A DNA stretch of 32,296 bases from Spirochaetales bacterium. Its GTDB lineage: Bacteria; Spirochaetota; Spirochaetia; JABMQR01. Below the pieces are notes generated by a model. The model did no database searches and was not told the DNA's origin. It saw nothing but the letters and a program-made list of their open reading frames with translations. This document shows, piece by piece, positions 17,340 to 25,136 of this stretch (position 1 is its first letter; every line of letters begins with the position of its first letter). The stretch lies in NCBI GenBank assembly GCA_018399255.1, contig JAGYPA010000039.1:1-32296 (forward strand), read 5' to 3'. The translations under genes and the position numbers were made by a program.

Positions 17340-18284
17340 TCAACATTCACCGATAGCGACTATCGGATCATCTTTGGTAATGGCAAGCGAAGAGACCACG
17401 AACAGCACAGTACCGTTTACCGGTGAATAGTATTCATTGATAACTTTACCGAAATAGTCTTTTATCTCACCCACCTTTTCGTCTTTTTTAACGGTCCCAC
17501 CGGGTGTCACCGAGGGGTACCAGCAGCCATTGCTTTCTGCATATATACCGTTCATCTGTTCTATATAACTTATACTGTTGTTGATTTCCGCCTCACCCTC
17601 CAGGACGTGCAGGTATTTTAGTACATTTTTAATGCCGTACATGTAATCCTGTACCTCTTGTTCAGTCCAAAGTCCGCTACCGCCGATTTCGCTCAGAAAG
17701 CCGGGTACTCCCCGCAGGGCCGCCGAACCGAAGGTGCCGTTGGTAGAGGTGGATTTACACACGTAGTTGATACCCATACAGGATGCTGCTTCCTTAGAGA
17801 TTCTGGTAACTTCCTCTGAACCGATGGTTGGATAGATCACAAAGGGCACTAATGCTTCATGTATATCGCCGCCGTGCAGGTCCATATAAAAATCCGCCTG
17901 ACTGTGGAGTTCTTGTGTGACGGAATAGGCCATTCTCTGGGTGAAAGTACCGGTAGCTATACCGGGAAACTCTCTGTTGAGGTTTTTTCCGTCTTGAGGT
18001 GTAAGATACTGCAGCCTGGCTTCAAAAGCGGGCAGGTTGTAGGGGTGCATAACTATTACCTTCCCCGATACCATTTCAGGCTGCAGTTCCCCTGCTATGC
18101 GAATGGCGGCTTCAACTCCGGGATATTCACCTCCGTGGGTTCCGCCTGTAATAACCACCGTTTTCCCTGGTTTTTTTCCATTAATAAGGGTACAGGGTAC
18201 TTTAAGGTCCGTGTGCAGCACCTCAAAATAGCCCTGAACCTTTTCGCCTTCAACCGCCTTTAAATTGCCGACTCTAAGTTCCAT
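17340..18284 (-). CDS. AstE/AspA-family zinc deacylase (succinylglutamate desuccinylase/aspartoacylase type)
   Basis: This zinc carboxypeptidase-fold hydrolase has 314 residues and would cleave an acyl group from an amino acid or a related amide. The ligands are His50 and Glu53 (GGTHGGEYPG) and His137 (MDLHGGD). The substrate-binding segment GKNLNREFPG contains Asn103-Arg104, and Glu199 (LSEIGG) is the expected general base. The C-terminal beta domain (about 225-314) resembles the cap of aspartoacylase relatives. AAAGGAGA lies just upstream of the ATG. It is 12 bases downstream of the MFS gene on the same strand. Relatives include the ectoine-pathway deacetylase, but nothing fixes the substrate here. 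Confidence 0.87.
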   Translation of the reverse strand: MELRVGNLKAVEGEKVQGYFEVLHTDLKVPCTLINGKKPGKTVVITGGTHGGEYPGVEAAIRIAGELQPEMVSGKVIVMHPYNLPAFEARLQYLTPQDGKNLNREFPGIATGTFTQRMAYSVTQELHSQADFYMDLHGGDIHEALVPFVIYPTIGSEEVTRISKEAASCMGINYVCKSTSTNGTFGSAALRGVPGFLSEIGGSGLWTEQEVQDYMYGIKNVLKYLHVLEGEAEINNSISYIEQMNGIYAESNGCWYPSVTPGGTVKKDEKVGEIKDYFGKVINEYYSPVNGTVLFVVSSLAITKDDPIVAIGEC

Positions 18285-18296
18285 GTAAATCTCCTT

Positions 18297-19550
18297 TTAT
18301 GAATAAATGGTGTTTTTCCTCCAAAGATACAGAAAGCCAATACCATATAAGACCAGAAAAATTAACGGAAGACCAACAATAGTGTAGGTCAGGCTAATAT
18401 TATCCGCCGTCCATCCACCTAAAAAGGGTGTAATAATTTGTCCAAAGGAAAGGGCAAAAGAGTACAGTCCAATACGGCGGCTGTTTTCGGCATTCGAGCT
18501 TACATGTTCGACTGAGAGGGTTGCGCTGGTAACCCTGCAAGTGCCGAAGGAGAGGCCGATCAGACTCGACATCACCACCAGGCCTGCTCCTAAGCCGACG
18601 AAGGGCAGACAGATAACCGCAAAGGTGAGCACGAATAAACTAATACTGGTTAAAAGAGCCGAGCCAATGTAGGCAAGCATTAAACCCGAGAATGGTCTGA
18701 TGACTGCGGCCAGCATCATTTTCGCACCCTGCAATGACCCCAGGAAGGAAATCGAAAGGCCGGAGCGCAGGGCGTATATTGGAAATATCACCTCGGAGAC
18801 TATGACCACACATGCCATTGAGAATGCGGCGATCAGCGAAGCTTGCCAGATCCACGGCTGTTGGGTAGTTTTTGCAGCTGCGACCGGTTCCAGGCTGTCT
18901 GGTGCTGTTGGATGCGGATTTTGTTTTTCAAAATGAGAGAGGGACATACGTATTAACAGCACCGCAGCCATAAGTATAAGGAATGCGAAAAAACAATACA
19001 GGAAGCCGTATGTAAAACCGTAGGTGTCTACAATCAGGCCGGAGAGAGCGGCCCCGATAGCATTTCCTGCGGCTATTCCCGAGGTATAAATGCCCACGGT
19101 AAGGCCGAGGCTTACTTTGGAAGGTCTGTTGGCAAGCAACGTCGAATGGATGAGAACCAGCAAAACCCCTATTCCGAACCCGTTGATCCCCGATGCCACT
19201 TTTACCGGCCAGCCTGTAGGCTGCAGTGCCAGTATAAGCGTGCTGGATTGAACACACAAAATTCCGATTATCAGATAGAGCTTGGTGCGCTTGTTTTTGT
19301 AGAGAAAACCTATGAGCAGGCATGCAATTGCTTCAATAGTTGAAAGTATTCCGTTTGTAATACCTATATCGAAGGCCCCCGCGTTTTGCATCTCGAGGTA
19401 GGGTATTATCTGGAATAGGTACGCGCCTTCGCCCATAGACATGAAGATTGTACTGATAAGGCAAATGATGTAGTTGAACCAGATAGAATTGTAAAACTTG
19501 TAAGCTAATGCCTTACTTGCGCGCATAACATGCAAACAAATAGTCCTCAT
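18297..19550 (-). CDS. MFS transporter
   Basis: This membrane protein of about 417 residues has about twelve helices and a hydrophilic middle loop rich in Pro, Thr and Ala (about 205-230). The frame is open upstream to a TTG at 19607. I prefer the ATG at 19550, because a GGTGA sits 5 bases before it and a promoter-like pair overlaps the upstream extension. The extension is also not hydrophobic until SIWFNYIICLIST. It is cotranscribed with the deacylase gene downstream and may import that enzyme's substrate. It is only distantly similar to the other MFS gene in the window, to judge from motifs. Confidence 0.84.
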   Translation of the reverse strand: MRTICLHVMRASKALAYKFYNSIWFNYIICLISTIFMSMGEGAYLFQIIPYLEMQNAGAFDIGITNGILSTIEAIACLLIGFLYKNKRTKLYLIIGILCVQSSTLILALQPTGWPVKVASGINGFGIGVLLVLIHSTLLANRPSKVSLGLTVGIYTSGIAAGNAIGAALSGLIVDTYGFTYGFLYCFFAFLILMAAVLLIRMSLSHFEKQNPHPTAPDSLEPVAAAKTTQQPWIWQASLIAAFSMACVVIVSEVIFPIYALRSGLSISFLGSLQGAKMMLAAVIRPFSGLMLAYIGSALLTSISLFVLTFAVICLPFVGLGAGLVVMSSLIGLSFGTCRVTSATLSVEHVSSNAENSRRIGLYSFALSFGQIITPFLGGWTADNISLTYTIVGLPLIFLVLYGIGFLYLWRKNTIYS

Positions 19551-19578
19551 TGATTTCACCAAATTTATAATTGCCCCT

Positions 19579-19607
19579 ATCTTAAACTCAATTTTACTAA
19601 ATGACAA
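19579..19607 (-). promoter_or_regulatory. Possible promoter of the minus-strand MFS/deacylase pair
   Basis: On the minus strand TTGTCA (19607-19602) and TAAGAT (19584-19579) are separated by 17 bases. It lies 29 bases before the preferred ATG at 19550. This agrees with the short start and argues against the TTG at 19607. Confidence 0.4.
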
Positions 19608-19703
19608 GTTAATTAAAACATAATTTCACAATATAGAACGGTAATCAAGTGCAGCAGTATGTTTCGTAATGCGGAATATTATGCTGAATTAATAATTTTT
19701 TCG

Positions 19704-19732
19704 TTGACTGTTTAAATAAGTTGGAATAGGAT
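19704..19732 (+). promoter_or_regulatory. Promoter of the racemase operon
   Basis: TTGACT at 19704-19709 and TAGGAT at 19727-19732 are separated by 17 bases. The 19608-19703 stretch between the divergent promoters is AT-rich, holds no gene and shows no perfect palindrome that I could identify as an operator. Confidence 0.55.
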
Positions 19733-19764
19733 ATCTACGGTACTCTAAAAAAAGGAAGTATTAT

Positions 19765-20472
19765 ATGAAAATTTTAGTCTTGAATCCAAACACTTCTGAT
19801 ATGGTAACGGAAAAAATTAAGCAGGCCGTACTGAAAGTGGCCGCTCAGGATGTTGATGTGGTGGTGGAAAAAATCGAACATGGCCCCGAGGTTCTGGAGT
19901 CGTATTACGATGAAGCCTTAGCCACTCCGTACACAATTAAAAAGGTAAAAGAGGCAAACGAGAAAGGCTTTGACGCAGTAATCATTGCCGCTTTCTGTGA
20001 TCCCGGTATTGAAGCGTTGAAAGAGATTTCCGACATTCCGGTGTACGGAACCGAAGAGTGTGCCTTTTCAGCAGCCCTGTTGTTGGGGAATAAATTCAGC
20101 ATATTAACCGAAAAAAAACACAAGGAATCCGTGAAATTGCAGCATGTTCGGAAACTCGGTCTCGAGAGCCGCTGTTCCGGCGTAAGAGCTTTGGGAATGG
20201 GAGTAGTCGAAATTGGGGAAGATGAACAGAAGGTAAAACAGCGCGGAATAGAACTATCCCGTCGGATGATAGAAGAGGACAATGCCGAGGTTATAATAAT
20301 GGGTTGCGCCTCGATGGCCGGTTATTCTCAAGAGCTGGAAAAGACTTTGGGTGTGCCTATTCTGGACCCTGTAACTGTAACCTATAAGATGGTTGAAGGG
20401 TTAACCGCGTTGGGCGTGAAGCATTCAAAGATTGGTTTGTTCGCGAAGCCTGCTGAGCAAAAATGGATTTAA
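19765..20472 (+). CDS. Asp/Glu/hydantoin racemase family protein
   Basis: This cytosolic, cofactor-independent enzyme has 235 residues. It opens with the family hallmark ILVLNPNTS (3-11). The two catalytic cysteines are Cys78 (AAFCDPG) and Cys181 (MGCASMAGY), giving the usual two-base racemization site. Members racemize hydantoins, Asp or Glu, or decarboxylate/isomerize arylmalonates and maleate. Cys at both positions favours racemase or isomerase over decarboxylase. AAAAGGAAG lies just before the ATG. It leads a five-gene run ending in an M32 carboxypeptidase, so a D-amino acid or cyclic amino-acid derivative is a plausible substrate. Confidence 0.88.
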   Translation: MKILVLNPNTSDMVTEKIKQAVLKVAAQDVDVVVEKIEHGPEVLESYYDEALATPYTIKKVKEANEKGFDAVIIAAFCDPGIEALKEISDIPVYGTEECAFSAALLLGNKFSILTEKKHKESVKLQHVRKLGLESRCSGVRALGMGVVEIGEDEQKVKQRGIELSRRMIEEDNAEVIIMGCASMAGYSQELEKTLGVPILDPVTVTYKMVEGLTALGVKHSKIGLFAKPAEQKWI

Positions 20473-20490
20473 TGTAGTTAGGAGAAATGA

Positions 20491-21585
20491 ATGGCAATAA
20501 AGAGTGTACAGGTAGGTATGGGGGTTCGCGGTGAGCAGTGGGCCAAGGTTGTCCATGAGGACCCGCGGGTTGAGAATGTCGGGTATGTGCGCAGAAGGGT
20601 AGAAAGGGCAAAGCAGACTCTGAAGGATTGGGGTGTACCTGATGCTCCCTGTTATGCGGATCTGGAGACTGCTTTAAAGGAAACCAAGCCCGATATTGTG
20701 ATACTGGTGACCCCGCCTGAGGTTCATCATGAGCAAGTAACAATTTCCTTTAAATACGGTGCCCATGTGATGGCGGAGAAACCGCTGTCAGAGGAACTCG
20801 AAGAGAGCATCGATATGGTCAAGCAGGCGGATGCGCACAATCTTAAATTGGCGGTAGGCCATAATTTTCGTTATCTTGCGGTGAGCCGGAAAACACGGCA
20901 GATGATAATGTCGAAGAGCCTTGGGGAATTGGGGTTCGCAAACTTCACCTACATTAGAAATCGTGACGGCAGAAGAAAGGACCTGAACGATTATCCTCTG
21001 GAGATGAAGTACCCAATGTTGTTGGAGCAATCCATCCATCATCTGGACCTGATGCGTTACTGTTATAATGATGAAGTTGAGTCCGTGCAGTCTATGAACT
21101 TTCACCCCGCCTGGTCCACCTATGCCCATGAATGTTCGGTATCCGCCCTTCTCAAGTTCAAGAGCGGTTTTCATGTGAACTATCTGGGAACGTGGACCTC
21201 AGGCTGGAACCGGTTCTGTTTTGAATGGAGAACGGATATGTCGAAGGGCGTATTACTGCAGAAACAGCAGTTCTCCGATTTGTGGAAGGCCGATCTTGTT
21301 GAGGGACTTGCCCTTGAGGGTGAGCGTTTTAAAACCCCGGAAGAGGGCGAAGCCCTTCAGGAGGTAAAACTGGAGCCCTGTGAAGCCTTTGTCGATGATA
21401 CCCGTTTATTGCTTACAGAGTTTCTGGATTCAATCGAGCATGGTACTCCACTTGTTACCAGTGGCAAGGACCATATTAAAACACTTGGCTTAACCACCGC
21501 CTGTGCCCGGGCACATGAGACGGAATGCAAAGTAATGGTAGATGACTATCTCAGGGAGCTAGGTGTTCCCGCAAGTTGGATATAA
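20491..21585 (+). CDS. Gfo/Idh/MocA-family NAD(P)-dependent oxidoreductase
   Basis: This cytosolic dehydrogenase has 364 residues. The Rossmann motif is G9-x-G11-x-x-G14. The second strand ends in YVRRRVERA, where NAD-binding relatives usually carry an Asp, so NADP(H) is likely. The family lysine is Lys97 in AEKPL, and His183/His184 in the SIHHLDLMRY segment lie where the catalytic His is found. The C-terminal half is the usual alpha/beta domain. The start at 20491 follows GGAGAA closely, 18 bases after the racemase stop. Substrates in this family are mostly sugars, inositols or their derivatives. Which one is used here is unknown. Confidence 0.88.
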   Translation: MAIKSVQVGMGVRGEQWAKVVHEDPRVENVGYVRRRVERAKQTLKDWGVPDAPCYADLETALKETKPDIVILVTPPEVHHEQVTISFKYGAHVMAEKPLSEELEESIDMVKQADAHNLKLAVGHNFRYLAVSRKTRQMIMSKSLGELGFANFTYIRNRDGRRKDLNDYPLEMKYPMLLEQSIHHLDLMRYCYNDEVESVQSMNFHPAWSTYAHECSVSALLKFKSGFHVNYLGTWTSGWNRFCFEWRTDMSKGVLLQKQQFSDLWKADLVEGLALEGERFKTPEEGEALQEVKLEPCEAFVDDTRLLLTEFLDSIEHGTPLVTSGKDHIKTLGLTTACARAHETECKVMVDDYLRELGVPASWI

Positions 21586-21596
21586 GGAGTTTAACA

Positions 21597-23015
21597 ATGG
21601 CGAATAAAGATGAAAAGTTTGTAGGTATACAGGTGAGTCCTATTAGTATTCTGGATGAGGGTGTAGAACCGATGCTGGATACCTTTCAGAACCGTTTTGG
21701 GATTAACTCTCTTTTGATTGGTACACTAAGCTGGCTGGGACTGAAGGTTGGACGCCGAATATCTTCAGAGCTGGAAGGCTGGCCTGATCACGGCATACCT
21801 GAGCCGATGGCCCTGAAGGGAGGGTCCTATATAAAGCATCATCCCGAGTTTTACAGGAATACCTTTATTGACAAATTCCAGAACACCGATAAGGACCTGG
21901 AGAACAGGGATATTTTAGACATGGTAATACCGGAGGCCCGAAAGAGGGGGATGCTGGTGATACCCGAAGTAATGGAGCCCCTTTTTAAGTATGCCGGTCA
22001 TGGCTCGACCAACAATATTCCCATACCGAACCTGCCGCAGGTGCTGGAGGTTGATGTTTTCAATCGGATCAGTTCCGAGCCCTGTATCAATAACCCGGCT
22101 TACCGGACCTGGTGGCACTCGATCATCGAAGATTATGCCAGAAACTACGATATTGACGGTATCATGTGGTGCAACGAGCGTCGTTCCCCTATTGATAATC
22201 TTCTGGTCGGGAATTCCCCCAACTGTTTTTGTAAACACTGTAGACAGGAGGCAACTGAAAGGGGAATCGATGTTGAGAAGGTGATACGAGCGTTTAAAGA
22301 GCTGTATGCCTATGTAGAAAAAGCCCGCGCCGGTGAGAAGTTTGTCGACGGTTCATTTATCGAGTTTCTGAGGGTGCTGTACTACAATCCGGAAGTTCTT
22401 GAATGGGAAAAATACTGGGTAGAGCGTAACAAGGACCTTGACCGGGAATTGTACGGGATCACCAAGTGGGTTAATTCAGATCTGAAGTTTGGTTTGAATG
22501 TGTGGAACCGCAATCATTTCAACCCGCTGCGAAAAGCCCAGTGGCCCTGGGAGGAGATGACACAGTGGTCGGATTGGGTAAAACCGATTACCTACCAGCA
22601 TCAGTCCGGGCTTATCTATCATAATGAGATGAGTGCCCTGCATAAATCTATTTTACGGGACTGGACTCCCGAAGAGCTGACCCCTATTATGTACAAGCTG
22701 TTGAACCTTCAGGAAGCGGGCTGGAAAAACATAATTCAGGCCGGCATGGACCCCGATACCTACGTATACGGGCAGTGTGAAGACGCCGTGCGCGGGGTAA
22801 ACGGAAAAGCCGATGTGTACATGGGAATCGGAGTTGATGCTCCCCGGGCCAGAGAAGATCAGGCGAAGTGCACCCCCGACATAGTACGAAGAAGTGTATT
22901 GGCAACCTACAAAGCGGGCGGAAAGGGAGTTGTCTTTTCCCCGTCCTATGCCGGCATGAACCACAGCAATCTGGACGGGGCTGCGGAAGCTCTTAAGGAA
23001 TTGGGATTAAAATAG
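21597..23015 (+). CDS. Uncharacterised TIM-barrel, glycoside-hydrolase-like protein with CxCxxC motif
   Basis: This protein has 472 residues and no signal peptide. The ATG at 21597 is chosen because AAGGAG at 21584-21589 sits 7 bases upstream. The in-frame ATG at 21576 lies inside the previous gene. The pattern of strands, the DIDGIMWCNERR block (Glu194 is a catalytic candidate) and the following FCKHCRQE recall the hypothetical glycosyl-hydrolase (GHL-type) barrel families. Cys210, Cys212 and Cys215 form a CxCxxC that may bind zinc or be structural. Many conserved-looking Trp residues (WEEMTQWSDWV) suggest a carbohydrate or aromatic ligand. I do not recognise a characterised homologue. The genomic company (racemase, Gfo/Idh, VOC) does not look like ordinary polysaccharide degradation. 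Confidence 0.6.
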   Translation: MANKDEKFVGIQVSPISILDEGVEPMLDTFQNRFGINSLLIGTLSWLGLKVGRRISSELEGWPDHGIPEPMALKGGSYIKHHPEFYRNTFIDKFQNTDKDLENRDILDMVIPEARKRGMLVIPEVMEPLFKYAGHGSTNNIPIPNLPQVLEVDVFNRISSEPCINNPAYRTWWHSIIEDYARNYDIDGIMWCNERRSPIDNLLVGNSPNCFCKHCRQEATERGIDVEKVIRAFKELYAYVEKARAGEKFVDGSFIEFLRVLYYNPEVLEWEKYWVERNKDLDRELYGITKWVNSDLKFGLNVWNRNHFNPLRKAQWPWEEMTQWSDWVKPITYQHQSGLIYHNEMSALHKSILRDWTPEELTPIMYKLLNLQEAGWKNIIQAGMDPDTYVYGQCEDAVRGVNGKADVYMGIGVDAPRAREDQAKCTPDIVRRSVLATYKAGGKGVVFSPSYAGMNHSNLDGAAEALKELGLK

Positions 23016-23036
23016 AACACAAATAAGGAGAGAAAT

Positions 23037-23441
23037 ATGTCTAATTTTGAAATTAAAGGTGTACATCACCTTGGCTTTGTTGTGAAGGATCTGGATTCAA
23101 CCCTGAAGAAATGGGAATCCCTTTTCGGTGTGAAAGCTGAAATAAGTGAAAACCCCGATCTGCACGTTCGGTTGGGAGCTATTACTCTGGGAAATATCAG
23201 GTTTGTACTCAATGAATCCACCCAGGCAGGAAGCCGGTGGGAGAAATTTATTGAAGAAAATGGTGAAGGACTCGAGCATATTGCTCTGGAAGTTGATGAT
23301 ATCGATAAAGCTACGGATGCCGCCGAAAAGGCCGGTCTGGAACTCAGATTTGAAAAGGACAAACCGATTCACGGTCTTCTTACAAACTTTGTAGAAGGCA
23401 TGGTGGCTACTGATATAGAGTTTATGGGCCCGGAGAAATAG
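23037..23441 (+). CDS. VOC (glyoxalase/methylmalonyl-CoA epimerase fold) family protein
   Basis: This small metalloenzyme-fold protein of 134 residues contains two beta-alpha-beta-beta-beta modules. The metal-ligand positions His11 (VHHLGFVV), His81 (GLEHIALEV) and Glu128 (DIEFM) are kept, as in methylmalonyl-CoA epimerase and related lyases. AAGGAGAG lies just before the ATG. A second, different VOC gene occurs at the right end of the window. The family covers epimerases, dioxygenases, lyases and resistance proteins, so only metal-dependent chemistry on a small molecule is inferred. Confidence 0.85.
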   Translation: MSNFEIKGVHHLGFVVKDLDSTLKKWESLFGVKAEISENPDLHVRLGAITLGNIRFVLNESTQAGSRWEKFIEENGEGLEHIALEVDDIDKATDAAEKAGLELRFEKDKPIHGLLTNFVEGMVATDIEFMGPEK

Positions 23442-23449
23442 AGGGGTAT

Positions 23450-24973
23450 ATGACCGCGTATTCACAGTTCAATGAGTGTATAGGTCAAATTAATGATCTT
23501 TGCTGTATAGCGAACCTGCTTATGTGGGATGAAAGAACTCAGATGCCTGTGCATGGGGGCCTCAACAGGGGCTCCCAGCTTGCTACCGCTTTACGGCAGG
23601 CACAGGAAAAATTTACCAGCAAAGAAACCGGAATATTGATTGAACAGGCTGAAAGGGAACTTCGGGGGGAGGACCCCGATTCTTACCGGTACCGCAATGT
23701 GCAGCAAGCCCGGGAGGCCTACGAAATAGTACAGAAGATTCCCCTTAGTCTTGTAGCTGAACAAGCCGAGCTTGTCTCGAAGGCTCAGGAAGTCTGGGGC
23801 GCCGCACGGCAAAAATCGGATTTCAAGATGTTTCAGCCTTATCTTGAACATATGGTCAAGGTAAAACAGAAACTGGCAGAATCTATCGGCTACGCTGTTC
23901 ATCCTTATGATGCCCTTCTGCAACGGTATGAGCCGGGAATGACTGCGCAGAAACTGAGTAAATTGTTTCAGGATCTGCGGACCGGTATGAAGCCTCTGCT
24001 TGAGAAAATACGGAGTTGTCCCGATCCGCGTCATGACTTTCTCTATAGGGATTTTCCGATTGAGGATCAGCTTGCATTTGCAACTGAAGTGGTAAAGGCC
24101 TTCGGATATGATCTGAACCGCGGCAGAATCGATACGGCAGTGCATCCCTTCGAGATCTCTTTTACCCGTGAAGATGTAAGGATCACCACCAGGTTCAACA
24201 GAAATTATCTTCCTATGGCTTTATTCGGCCTGATGCATGAGGCCGGCCACGGTATGTATGAACAGGGAGCCTCTCCTGAGATAAGCAGGACAGCTTTGAC
24301 TACGGACTTGCTGGCAATGTATGCGGTAGCCGGGGTGAGTTTCGGCATGCATGAGTCGCAGTCCCGTTTGTGGGAAAACCAGGTGGGAAGAAGCCGGGAG
24401 TTCTGGGATTTCTACTTTCCCTTATTAAAGAAAGTATTTCCGTCTCCTTTGGAAGATGTGAACACCGATGAGTTTCACCGCGCGATAAACCGAGTAAGTC
24501 CCTCTTTTATAAGGGTGGAATCCGATGAGGTTACCTACAATTTTCATATTATGCTGCGGGTTGAAGCGGAGATGAAGATGTTGGATGGAAGCCTGCCTGT
24601 AAAAGATTTACCGGATTTCTGGAATTCTAAGATGGAAGAGTATCTTGGAGTAGCACCGGATAACGATGCGGAAGGGGTGTTACAGGACATTCACTGGGCA
24701 GCCGGCGATTACGGTTCTTTCCCGTGCTATACCATTGGAAACCTTGTTGCAGCACAGGTGCATAAATCAGCCCGGAGTAATGTCCCACGTCTGGATGAGG
24801 GCATACGGCAGGGCGATTTTGCTCCCTTGAAAGAGTGGCTTCAAAAAAAAATATATATACATGGTCGTTCGTATTCAACTGATGAGCTGTTGCTTTCCAA
24901 CACTGGAAAAAGCTTATCCACGGAGGATTATCTTTTATATATCAGCGAAAAATACACTTCAATATACATGTAG
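23450..24973 (+). CDS. M32-family metallocarboxypeptidase (carboxypeptidase Taq type)
   Basis: This cytosolic zinc carboxypeptidase has 507 residues, the normal family length. The active site is HEAGH at 263-267, with Glu302 in the diagnostic HESQSRLWEN block as third ligand. Upstream segments MWDERTQMP (near residue 25) and HPYDALLQRYEPG are further M32 hallmarks. It removes C-terminal residues from peptides, complementing the aminopeptidases in the neighbouring operon. It starts 8 bases after the VOC stop and is the last gene of the racemase operon. No clear terminator follows. A nine-A run occurs near its end (24843-24851). Confidence 0.94.
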   Translation: MTAYSQFNECIGQINDLCCIANLLMWDERTQMPVHGGLNRGSQLATALRQAQEKFTSKETGILIEQAERELRGEDPDSYRYRNVQQAREAYEIVQKIPLSLVAEQAELVSKAQEVWGAARQKSDFKMFQPYLEHMVKVKQKLAESIGYAVHPYDALLQRYEPGMTAQKLSKLFQDLRTGMKPLLEKIRSCPDPRHDFLYRDFPIEDQLAFATEVVKAFGYDLNRGRIDTAVHPFEISFTREDVRITTRFNRNYLPMALFGLMHEAGHGMYEQGASPEISRTALTTDLLAMYAVAGVSFGMHESQSRLWENQVGRSREFWDFYFPLLKKVFPSPLEDVNTDEFHRAINRVSPSFIRVESDEVTYNFHIMLRVEAEMKMLDGSLPVKDLPDFWNSKMEEYLGVAPDNDAEGVLQDIHWAAGDYGSFPCYTIGNLVAAQVHKSARSNVPRLDEGIRQGDFAPLKEWLQKKIYIHGRSYSTDELLLSNTGKSLSTEDYLLYISEKYTSIYM

Positions 24974-25052
24974 ATAGAAGAAGTTGGAGCAGGGATTTTG
25001 ATTTCTTTTTATTCCTTATAGTAGAATACAGTTTCAAAAATGGGAATTATGG

Positions 25053-25080
25053 TTGACATAAGAAGGATTCATGTTATTAT
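25053..25080 (+). promoter_or_regulatory. Promoter of the dehydrogenase/second transporter operon
   Basis: A perfect TTGACA at 25053-25058 and TATTAT at 25075-25080 are separated by 16 bases, in the 163-base AT-rich gap after the M32 gene. The rest of that gap shows nothing recognisable. Confidence 0.6.
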
Positions 25081-25136
25081 TTAGAGAGTTATATTGAAAT
25101 ATCATTTCGTATTGTAAAACTATAAAAAGGAAGTTT

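Noticed and set aside
19551..19607. N-terminal extension of the minus-strand MFS gene from a TTG
   Set aside because: No ribosome site precedes it, and a promoter-like pair overlaps it. The ATG at 19550 is the better start, though this remains uncertain.
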